A stretch of 44,066 bases of DNA, from contig NZ_AUHM01000043.1 of the NCBI RefSeq assembly GCF_000423185.1, positions 1 to 44,066 on the forward strand, in the 5' to 3' direction. Numbering within the stretch: the first letter of the stretch is position 1; each line of letters opens with the position of its first letter. This DNA is from Inquilinus limosus DSM 16000. GTDB lineage: Bacteria; Pseudomonadota; Alphaproteobacteria; DSM-16000; Inquilinaceae. A program made the translations under genes and the position numbers. Below are positions 10,045 to 17,800 of the stretch, piece after piece. The notes below the pieces were generated by a model. The model was not told the DNA's origin, made no database searches, and saw nothing but the letters and a program-made list of their open reading frames with translations.

Positions 10045-11085
10045 ATGACGACACTGCAGCCTACCCCCACACCACCTCCCATCCTCGACCTGCAGGAGCT
10101 CAGCAAATCCTTCCCGGTCGGCGGCACGCTGTTCGGCCGCGACCGGCTGCAGGTGCGCGCGGTCGACCGCGTCTCCTTCACCGTGCGGCAGGGCGAGGTG
10201 CTGGGCCTGGTCGGCGAATCCGGCTCGGGCAAGAGCACGCTGGGCCGCACCCTGCTGCGGCTGATGCGGCCGACCGGCGGGCGCGTGCTGTTCGAGGGCA
10301 CCGACATCACCACCCTCGGCCGCCGGCAGCTCAAGCCGATCCGGCCGCGGATGCAGTTCCTGTTCCAGGACCCGGCGGCATCGCTGAACCCGCGCATGAC
10401 CGTCGGCCGCATCGTCGCCATGCCGCTGCGGGTGCAGAAGGCCGTGCCCTCGGCGGCGGAGCGCGCGGCCAGGGTGGCGGCGGCGCTGGAGACGGTCGGC
10501 CTGTCGGCCCGTCATGCCGAGCGCTTCCCGCACGAATTCTCCGGCGGCCAGCGCCAGCGCATCGGCATCGCCCGGGCGCTGGTCACCGAGCCGCGGCTGC
10601 TGGTGGCGGACGAGCCGGTCTCCGCCCTCGACGTCTCGGTCCAGGCGCAGATCATCAATCTGCTGATGGAGGTGAAGCGGCGGCTGGACCTGACCATCCT
10701 GTTCATCAGCCACGACCTGGCGGTGGTGGGCCAGATCTGCGACCGGGTGGCGGTGATGTATCTCGGCCGGATCGTCGAGATCGCCCCGGCCCGCGCCCTG
10801 TTCGAGACGCCGCGCCACCCCTACACCGAGGCGCTGCTGTCGGCCGCGCCGATCCCGGACCCGACTTTGCGCCGTCCGCGCATCCTGCTGAAGGGCGAGC
10901 TGCCCAGCCCGCTGTCGCCGCCCTCGGGCTGCGCGTTCCGCACCCGCTGCCGCTACGCCCTGCCGGCCTGCGCCGAGACCGCCCCGCCGCTGCGGGCGGT
11001 CGGGGACGGCCATCTCAGCGCGTGCATCCGGCCCGAGCTGGCGCTGGCCTCGCCGCTGCGACCGGCCACCGCCTGCGCCGGCTGA
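10045..11085 (+). CDS. Peptide-type ABC transporter ATP-binding protein, DppF-like
   Basis: Second ATPase subunit of the importer, 346 residues. Walker [11 protein letters not shown]-loop LFQDP, signature FSGGQRQR, Walker B LVADEP, D-loop SALD and switch histidine FISHD are all intact. The C-terminal cysteine segment [15 protein letters not shown] matches the family. I chose the ATG at 10045 (MTTLQPTP...) because the frame upstream runs through the palindromic repeat. It resembles the truncated ATPase at 2-691 more than its own DppD partner, as expected for two DppF-type subunits. It ends the operon that begins at 5302; a GC hairpin follows at 11106-11129. Confidence 0.94.
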   Translation: MTTLQPTPTPPPILDLQELSKSFPVGGTLFGRDRLQVRAVDRVSFTVRQGEVLGLVGESGSGKSTLGRTLLRLMRPTGGRVLFEGTDITTLGRRQLKPIRPRMQFLFQDPAASLNPRMTVGRIVAMPLRVQKAVPSAAERAARVAAALETVGLSARHAERFPHEFSGGQRQRIGIARALVTEPRLLVADEPVSALDVSVQAQIINLLMEVKRRLDLTILFISHDLAVVGQICDRVAVMYLGRIVEIAPARALFETPRHPYTEALLSAAPIPDPTLRRPRILLKGELPSPLSPPSGCAFRTRCRYALPACAETAPPLRAVGDGHLSACIRPELALASPLRPATACAG

Positions 11086-11105
11086 CCAGATTCTGTGCAG
11101 CATGC

Positions 11106-11129
11106 CCCGCCGGATGCCGGCAGGGCGGG
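11106..11129 (+). terminator. Possible Rho-assisted hairpin after the peptide importer operon
   Basis: CCCGCC (11106-11111) can pair with GGCGGG (11124-11129), and the alternative inner stem GCCGG-ATG-CCGGC (11109-11121) competes with it. There is no U-run, so it is only a weak candidate end for the operon. It lies between that operon and the sigma-54 promoter at 11171. Confidence 0.35.
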
Positions 11130-11170
11130 AAGGGAAGGGCGGATCCGGCCGTTCCCGGCCCTTCCGCGGC

Positions 11171-11186
11171 TGGCACGGCCCTTGCT
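11171..11186 (+). promoter_or_regulatory. Sigma-54 (RpoN) promoter for the ECF transporter operon
   Basis: TGGCACG-GCCC-TTGCT matches the -24/-12 consensus TGGCACG-N4-TTGCW at every fixed position. The GG at 11172-11173 and the GC at 11184-11185 have the required ten-base gap. Transcription would start near 11197, about 20 bases before the ATG at 11217. Sigma-54 promoters need an enhancer-bound activator such as NtrC; I did not recognise a clear NtrC site in the short gap upstream, so the activator is unknown. Confidence 0.8.
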
Positions 11187-11216
11187 TCGAATTTGAGACG
11201 AAAGCGAGGTCCCGCC

Positions 11217-11792
11217 ATGACCGACATCACCACCGTCAAGACCGAACGCAACATCCTGTTCCCGATCGTGCTGGCGCTCGTCGCCGGCGTCGCGACCGGC
11301 GTCCTGTGGTGCTACGCGAACCCGATCCAGCTGGTGCCCGGCGTCATCCAGTGGCGCATCTTCGCCTTCCTGCCGCCGCTGGTGGGCATCCTGTTCGGCG
11401 CGCGCAGCGGCTTCATCTGCGGCTATGTCGGGTCGCTGGTCTGGTCGCTGCTGGCCGGCACCTTCATCCCGGCCCACACGCTGATCGTCGACGGCATCAT
11501 GGTCGGGCTGACCGGCGCCGTGCCCGGCCTGCTGTTCGACCCGGCCCGCAAGCCGATCGACACCGCCGGGCTGGTGAAGATCGCCGCCACCTGCCTGGTC
11601 GTCGGCCTCGTGATGGTGGCCGCGGTGGCGGCCAGCCTGGCGTTTCTCGGCATCTTCCCGTTCTGGTGGGGGCTGCTCTATCTCGGCCTGTCGGACATCG
11701 TGCCGATGATCATCGGCACGCCGCTGCTGGTGAAGCCGGCGCTGAAGATCCTGGCCGGGTCGGGCCTGACCTCCGGCATCACCCGGTTCTGA
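11217..11792 (+). CDS. ECF transporter S-component-like integral membrane protein
   Basis: A hydrophobic 191-residue protein with about five or six membrane spans and short loops, the size and topology of ECF substrate-capture (S) components. The segment [22 protein letters not shown] resembles the conserved region of riboflavin-type/ECF S proteins, where small residues line the helix that meets the T component. Assignment rests on this and on the next genes, which are an ECF double ATPase and a CbiQ-like T component. The final gene of the operon, a phosphoribosyltransferase, suggests a nucleobase ligand rather than a vitamin. The ATG at 11217 lies about 20 bases downstream of the expected sigma-54 transcription start. 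Confidence 0.75.
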   Translation: MTDITTVKTERNILFPIVLALVAGVATGVLWCYANPIQLVPGVIQWRIFAFLPPLVGILFGARSGFICGYVGSLVWSLLAGTFIPAHTLIVDGIMVGLTGAVPGLLFDPARKPIDTAGLVKIAATCLVVGLVMVAAVAASLAFLGIFPFWWGLLYLGLSDIVPMIIGTPLLVKPALKILAGSGLTSGITRF

Positions 11793-11808
11793 GGACCCGC
11801 GCCGAAAA

Positions 11809-13335
11809 GTGCTCGAGCTCGATGCGCTCAGCGTGGGCTTCGCCCCGGCGAAGCCCGCCATCCTGCCCACCTCCTTCCGGATCGCCCCCGGCGGCCGCCT
11901 GCTGCTGTGCGGCGCCAACGGCTCCGGCAAGTCGACCCTGCTGGCCACCGCCGCCGGGGTGATCCCGAAGCTGTCCCGGCCGCCCTTCCTGGCCGGTTCC
12001 GTCCGCCTCGGCGGGGCCGAGCTGGGCGGCCTGCCGCGCACCGAGCTGTTCCGCCGCGTCGGCATCGTGTTCCAGAACCTGGACGACCAGCTCTGGGACC
12101 TCGGGGTCGAGGACCTGATCGCCTTCCCGCTGGAAAGCCGTGGCCTGCCGGGCCTGCGGGTGCGGGACCGGGTGCTGCAGCTTGTCTCGGCCCTGTCGAT
12201 CGAGCCGCTGCTCGGCCGCCGGGTTTTGACCCTGTCCGGCGGCGAGCGGCGTATGGTCGCCCTGGCCGCGGCCCTGGCGACAGGGCCGGAGCTGCTGGTG
12301 CTGGACGAGCCGACCACCGGCCTCGACCCGGCCGCCCGGCAGCGCCTGGCCGGGCTGCTCGGTCGGCTGGGCGGGGATCTCCCCATGCTGCTGGCGGCGG
12401 AGCAGGATGCCGGCGCGCTGGCTTCGGTCGCCGATGCCGTGCTGCTGCAGAAGGACGGCGCCGCGGATGTGCTGCGGCCGATGGCGGAGGCGGCGGCGGA
12501 TGACCGGCTGTGGCTCGACCACGGGCTGCTGCCGGTGCGGCGCCGGGCCGGCAGCCGTCGTCGGGGCGCCGGGACCGGCCGGACGTTGATCGAGGCAACC
12601 GGGCTGGTCAGCCGCCTGCGTCGCGGCGACGGCCGGCCGGTGCTGGACGGCGTCGACCTGGCCGTCCGGGCCGGCGAGGTGGCCGGGCTGATCGGGCCGA
12701 ACGGCACCGGCAAGACCACCCTGTTCCAGTCGATTCTGGGTCTGTCGCCGCTCGCGGCCGGGCGCATCCTCCTGGGCGGCGAGGAGGCCGGCGGCTGGAC
12801 CGTCGCCCGCCGCGCCCGCCGCATCGCCTATGTGCCGCAGAACGTCCGGCGCATCCTGTTCAACCTGACCGTGCTGGACGAGGCCGCCTTCGCCGTCTGC
12901 GGCAAACCGCGCGGGACCGGCGCTGCCGATGTCCGCGCCAGGGCGCAGGCCGCGCTGATGCGCTTCGGCCTCGACCGCCGGGCGGGGGACAGCCCCTTCG
13001 CCCTGTCGGCGCGCGAGCAGGCGGTGCTGGGCCTGGCCTGCGCCGCGGCGGCGGAGGCCGAGCTGGTGATCCTCGACGAGCCGCTGCTGGCGCGCGACCT
13101 CGCCGGCCGGGCGCTGCTCGACCGCTTCCTCGACGATCTGCGCGGCCGGGGCGGTGGCGCGCTGCTGGTCTCGCACGACCTGGATCTGGTCGACGATGTC
13201 GCCGACCGGCTGCTGATCATGGATGGCGGCAAGATCCGCCACGACGGACCGCCGGAAACCGGCTGGCACTCCGCCGCCTTCGCCGCGCTGGGCTGGCCGG
13301 CGCCGCTACCCGCGCCTGCGGAGGCGGTGGCATGA
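11809..13335 (+). CDS. ECF transporter fused ATPase (two ABC domains, EcfA-EcfA')
   Basis: A 508-residue cytoplasmic ATPase made of two NBDs joined by an arginine-rich linker (about 243-258). NBD1: Walker A GANGSGKST (35-43), Q-loop FQN, signature LSGGE (142-146), Walker B LDE (165-167), but its switch position reads AEQD (197-200), with Gln where His is expected. NBD2: Walker A GPNGTGKTT (296-304), Walker B LDE (422-424), intact switch VSHD (454-457), but the signature is LSARE (399-403) in place of LSGGQ. Because sites form between one domain's Walker motifs and the other's signature, one composite site is degenerate and the other intact. Start is GTG at 11809, 16 bases after the S gene. 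Confidence 0.9.
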   Translation: MLELDALSVGFAPAKPAILPTSFRIAPGGRLLLCGANGSGKSTLLATAAGVIPKLSRPPFLAGSVRLGGAELGGLPRTELFRRVGIVFQNLDDQLWDLGVEDLIAFPLESRGLPGLRVRDRVLQLVSALSIEPLLGRRVLTLSGGERRMVALAAALATGPELLVLDEPTTGLDPAARQRLAGLLGRLGGDLPMLLAAEQDAGALASVADAVLLQKDGAADVLRPMAEAAADDRLWLDHGLLPVRRRAGSRRRGAGTGRTLIEATGLVSRLRRGDGRPVLDGVDLAVRAGEVAGLIGPNGTGKTTLFQSILGLSPLAAGRILLGGEEAGGWTVARRARRIAYVPQNVRRILFNLTVLDEAAFAVCGKPRGTGAADVRARAQAALMRFGLDRRAGDSPFALSAREQAVLGLACAAAAEAELVILDEPLLARDLAGRALLDRFLDDLRGRGGGALLVSHDLDLVDDVADRLLIMDGGKIRHDGPPETGWHSAAFAALGWPAPLPAPAEAVA

Positions 13336-14018
13336 GCCTGCTGCTGCGGCTGAACTTCTTCCTCAAGCTGCTGGCGGCCGCCGCCGTCACCGCCGTCGCC
13401 TGGCTGGTGGCCACGCCGCTGCCGGCGCGGCTGCTGATGGCCGCCGTCCTCGCCGTGCTGCTGGCGCTGCGGCTGCCCGGGATGCGCGGCTATCTGAAGG
13501 GCGCCGCGATCCTGTTCGCCCTGGTCTTCGCCACCTGGCTGCTCAATCTCTGGCTGCAGGGCGCGCCGCCGGCCGAGGCCGCGGCCACGGCGCTGCGCAT
13601 GGCGGCGCGGCTGGTGGCGACGACCGGCGCCTTCTTCTTCGTCATGGAGACGTCGAGCCCCGGCTCGATCCTGGCCGCGGCCAGCGCCCTGCGCCTGCCG
13701 TCCATGGCGACGCTGGTGCTGGCCCTGATCTTCGGCCTGATCCCGATGCTGCGCGACGAGTTCGAGCGCATCGGCGAGGCCCAGCGCGCCCGTGGCATGG
13801 AGCTGGACGACGTGCCGCTGTGGACCCGGCTACGCTATGGTCTGGCCCGCGGCGTGCCGCTGCTGGTGCAGAGCATCCGCATGGCCCAGGCGATCGCGAC
13901 CTCGCTGTCGGTCTACGGTTTCGATCCGGCGGTGCGGCGCAGCAGCTGGCGGCGGGTCGGGGTGCTGGTGGAGGAAAGGCTGCCGGCGGCGGCCGAAAAC
14001 GGAGAACGCAGGACGTGA
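13332..14018 (+). CDS. ECF transporter T component (CbiQ-like energy-coupling permease)
   Basis: Integral membrane protein of 228 residues that couples the ATPase to the S component. Several spans in the N-terminal half are followed by the cytoplasmic coupling helices. The first has the expected Ala-Arg-Gly motif (AQRARGMELDDVPL), which docks into the ATPase groove. The second coupling motif is poorly conserved (SLSVYGFDP where a second xRG is usual), so one of the two contacts has drifted; this parallels the loss of one ATP site in the partner ATPase. Its ATG overlaps the ATPase stop (ATGA) and its stop overlaps the next GTG start. Confidence 0.87.
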   Translation: MSLLLRLNFFLKLLAAAAVTAVAWLVATPLPARLLMAAVLAVLLALRLPGMRGYLKGAAILFALVFATWLLNLWLQGAPPAEAAATALRMAARLVATTGAFFFVMETSSPGSILAAASALRLPSMATLVLALIFGLIPMLRDEFERIGEAQRARGMELDDVPLWTRLRYGLARGVPLLVQSIRMAQAIATSLSVYGFDPAVRRSSWRRVGVLVEERLPAAAENGERRT

Positions 14019-14632
14019 CGGAACAGACCAAGCCGACCTGGCGCGTCGATGTGGCGGGGCTGCCGGTCGATCTGCCGATCGTGCCGATCAAGCCGGATTT
14101 CGCCATCTCGCTGCTGATGGTGATCGATGCCGGGGTGGCCTTCGGCGAGCATGTGGGCCGCGCTTTGGCGGAACGGCTGGCTCCCTTGAAGCCGGATGTC
14201 GTCGTCGGCGCCGCCACCCTCGGCATCCCGGTCGCGATCGAGGTCAGCCGCCATCTCGGCCTCGACCGCTACGTCATCCTGCAGAAGTCGCCCAAGATCC
14301 ATCTCGGCGACGCGCTGGTGCAGAGCATCACCTCGATCACCTCGAATGGCGAGCAGCGGCTGCTGCTCGACCGCGCCGCGGTGCCGCTGCTGGCCGGCAA
14401 GCGGGTCGTGGTGGTGGACGACGTGGTGGCGACCGGCTCCAGCCTGGCCGGGTCGCTGGCGCTGGTGCGCGCCGCCGGCGCCGAGGTGGCCGGCATCGGC
14501 GTGATCCTGACCGAGGCGCATGACTGGGAGCCGGTGCTGGGCGTGGACGCCGCGCTGGTCACGGCGCTCGGCCACATCCCGCAGTTCCGCCCGGGCGCAC
14601 AGGGCTGGGAGCCGATTCCCGGGACGATGTGA
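14015..14632 (+). CDS. Phosphoribosyltransferase, purine type
   Basis: A 205-residue cytosolic enzyme predicted to join a nucleobase to PRPP and release pyrophosphate. The PRPP-binding motif VVVVDDVVATGSSLAG (131-146) has the two acidic residues followed by the phosphate loop of type I phosphoribosyltransferases. The segment VVVGAATLGIPVA (62-74) resembles the loop around the pyrophosphate site in adenine/xanthine phosphoribosyltransferases. It is translationally coupled to the T component (GTGA overlap) as the last gene of the ECF operon, so it probably traps the imported base as a nucleotide. Adenine, hypoxanthine/guanine and xanthine all remain possible; I cannot read base specificity. Confidence 0.83.
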   Translation: MTEQTKPTWRVDVAGLPVDLPIVPIKPDFAISLLMVIDAGVAFGEHVGRALAERLAPLKPDVVVGAATLGIPVAIEVSRHLGLDRYVILQKSPKIHLGDALVQSITSITSNGEQRLLLDRAAVPLLAGKRVVVVDDVVATGSSLAGSLALVRAAGAEVAGIGVILTEAHDWEPVLGVDAALVTALGHIPQFRPGAQGWEPIPGTM

Positions 14633-14650
14633 AGGCCGCGTGGCGGCTTC
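14631..14650 (+). terminator. Weak hairpin at the end of the ECF operon
   Basis: GAAGGCCGC (14631-14639) pairs, with one bulged G, with GCGGCTTC (14643-14650) and overlaps the stop codon of the phosphoribosyltransferase. The following bases are ATTGG rather than a U-run, so termination there would be weak or need Rho. Confidence 0.35.
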
Positions 14651-14676
14651 ATTGGAATCCTGGGGTCGCATGACTT

Positions 14677-14692
14677 TTGAAATATATTTCAA
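14677..14692. promoter_or_regulatory. 16-base perfect AT-rich palindrome upstream of the mosaic cytochrome gene
   Basis: TTGAAATATATTTCAA is a perfect dyad in an otherwise very GC-rich region. It lies about 14 bases upstream of a TTGACA hexamer (14706-14711) that could be a -35 element; the matching -10 is poor. The position suits an activator site or an operator for the gene at 14834. The binding protein is unknown; the spacing (TTGAA-N6-TTCAA) does not match an FNR box. Confidence 0.5.
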
Positions 14693-14833
14693 CGATTGAG
14701 ATTTATTGACACAGTTCTCGGGGCACCTCACCATCTTGGGAATCGGGTCTCTGCTGCAATTGCAACCGCGGCGCCGGACAGGGCGCTCCCGGGCGCATTC
14801 GGCGGGGCCGGGAGAAGAATGGAGGGGGGAACG

Positions 14834-17800
14834 ATGAACGCCTATCGATCGGCGCTGCTGGCCCTCGGCCTGATGGCCGGGGCCCTGTGTCAGACGGCAT
14901 CCGCCCAGCCCGCCGACCCGCTTCCGCTGACGGGGCCGGGCCTGGGCAATCTCACCTACACCGACGCCGAGCTGTTCAAGGAGATCTCCGCGATCGACTG
15001 GAACGCTCCCAATCCCTACAGCGGACCCAACATCATCAACACGAACGGCATCCCCGCCGTCAATCACACCTTTCCCGACGGCAGGACGTCGAAGCCCTTC
15101 GGCATCAATGTCGGGATCATGCACAAGGGCTATTTCCTGACCCAGTTCGCGCCGGACAGCGGCGGGGGGCCGGGCGGCTTCCTGCTGTACGACGTCAGCG
15201 ACCCCCGGAACATCAGAAAGGTGAAGGAGATCTACGAGCCGACGGGACGGACGAGCGAGTTCCGGGAGGCGCATGCCTTCGGCGTCTCGACCATCGGCGG
15301 CAAGGACTACATCGCGGTCCAGAGCGGCTACGGCGTGGAGTTCTGGGATTTCACCGACATCAACAATATCCAGCAGGTCGGCAAGCTGCGCCTGGCCAAT
15401 GTGAACTTCGGCGACTACGAGAACGTCGCCTGGCAGCTGTGGTGGCAGGCGCCCTATCTCTACGTGGCGTCGGCCAGCCAGGGCATGTTCATCGTCGATG
15501 CGCGGGACCCGGCGAATCCCAGGCTGGCGGATCGCGGGAACGGCCGGCCCAACCCGGTGCCGCTGGGCGAGCTGGGCGGCTTCCGGATCGGCCCGGTCTT
15601 CGCGATGGGCAACCAGATGGTGCTGTCCTCGATGGAGACCACCTCGGGCTTCGCCACGCTGGACATCTCGGACCCGCTCAACCCGACCCTGGTCGGCGGC
15701 AAGGCGACCCTGCCGACGTACTACGCCACGTGCTTCGACGGCCGGAAGCTCTATACGTCGGGGCGGAACGCCAATGGCAGGATGGCCGGCTACGACCTCT
15801 CGGATCCGCGCCAGGTCAAGATCGAGAACGAGACCACGGTGGTCGACGAGGGCCTCTACTGCGCCATCCAGGACAACCACCTGATCGTCGGCGAGCAGCG
15901 CAACATCACCAAGCTGGACGTGACCAATCCTGCCCAGTACGTGCAGATCGGGAGGTCCCCCGACGCCTTGAACAACCCGCAGGAGCAGGGCTACGTCTCG
16001 AACCCGCCGAACGGGAACACGGATCCGGATCTCGGGCAGGTGGCGCCCTTCGGCAATCTGGTCTTCGTCGGCGGCGATCACGGCACGAACACGGCCTTCC
16101 GGCCCCACCAGAAGGCGCCGGACACGACGCCGCCGGCGGTCCGGGCGGTCTCACCAGCCAACGGGGCGCAGTTCCAGCGGGTGACGTCGCGAGTCGGCTT
16201 CGGGCTGAGCGACAGTATCCTGCCCGAGACGGTCAACAGCGCGACCTTCATCGTCCGGCCCAAGGGCGGGCAGCCGCTGGCAGGCACCTACAGCGTGCAG
16301 CTGGGCATCATCAACTTCTCCCCCGCCGCGCCGCTGGCGCTCGACACCGAATACGAGGTGGTCCTGAAGGCGGGCGGGGTGAAGGACTACGCCGGCAACG
16401 CCCTGGCCCAGGACGTCGTGTCGACCTTCACCACGGGGAACCGGCCGGTCCCGAACTCCTATGTCAACCGGTGGCCGCTGGACGGCTCGCTGCAGGACGT
16501 GGCGGGCGGCAACGACGGCGTCGCCTCCGCCGCCGACCGCTATGCCGAAGGCGGCCTGGACTTCGCGGCCAGGACCACCGGCGTGCAGCTCGAGAGCGAC
16601 GGCATCGCCGACACGCTGGGCGGGTCGGCCACCGTCATCTTCCGCATCAAGACCACCCAGACCGGGACCAGCAACAACCCGTGGCAGGCCCCGGGCGTCT
16701 TCGGACGCGACCAGGCCAACGGCACCAGCGACATCTTCTGGGGCTGGATCGACACCCAGGGCTATCTGAACCTGTCGGTCGGCAATAAGACCACCGCCAA
16801 CCCCGGCACCCGGTCCCCGGCGCCGATCAATGACGGGCAGTGGCATCAGGTGGCCATGACCCGCAATGCCGTGACGGGGGCGCAGGCGGTCTATGTGGAC
16901 CTCACCAAGGCCACGTCGACCGGGACACCGGGCGTGGTCGGGCTGACCGACAGGCTGCAGATGCTGGGCCAGATCCAGGGCAATCCCGTGGCCTTCAAGG
17001 GCATCCTGTCGGATGTCCGGGTCTACAGCCGCGTCCTGTCCGAGGGCGAGGTGCTCGACATCTTCGATCTCCGGCCGAAGGTCCTGCCGCAGCAGAACGT
17101 CAACACGGTCGTGCGGATCGACCCGAGGGCGATCGGTCTGAGCGGGGAGAGATATATCTGGAACTTCGGGGACGGCAGCCCGCCGGTCACGACCACGTCG
17201 GCCAGCCCGATCGTGCAGTACACCTACCAGACGCCGGGTAACTACACCGTCTCGGTGACGGTGGTCGCAGCCGACGGCACGCAGTCCCAGTATTCCTTCA
17301 TCCAGAGCGTGATCAACCCGGTCTCGGCGACGGCGCCCACGGCCACCAGCAACATCGTCGGCAGGGGCAACGCGGTCTACGCCCTCGACCCCGACGCCGG
17401 GACGGTGGCGGCGATCGACGCAGCGACCCTGACCAAGAGCTGGCAGGTGGCGGTGGGGAAGGAGCCGAAGACGCTCGCCCTCGGGCCCGACGGCAAGCTC
17501 TGGGTCGCGGTGCAGGGCGATGACAAGCTGGTGCGGATCGACCCCTCGACCCGGGCCGTCACATCCTTCCCGCTGGACTATGCCAGCGCGCCCTACGGCG
17601 TGGCGTTCACGCCCGACGGCACCAAGGGCCTGCTGACCCTGGCAGGGCGGTCGGCGCTGGTGGCCTTCAATCCGTCCACCGGCGCGATCACCGGCCGGGT
17701 GGCGCTGCCCGAGGGCAGTGACGCCCGCGGCATCGCCGTCAGCGCGGATTCGAAGACGGCCTATGTCACCCGCTTCCGGTCGCGGATGACGCAGGGCGAG

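Noticed and set aside
14677-14692. FNR/CRP-type box
   Set aside because: FNR-like sites are TTGAT-N4-ATCAA; here the half-sites are TTGAA with six bases between, so the match is only superficial.
14706-14734. A sigma-70 promoter with TTGACA and a -10 at 14729-14734
   Set aside because: The -35 hexamer is good but the bases at the right distance read CACCAT, so I did not call a full promoter; the hexamer is mentioned only with the palindrome.
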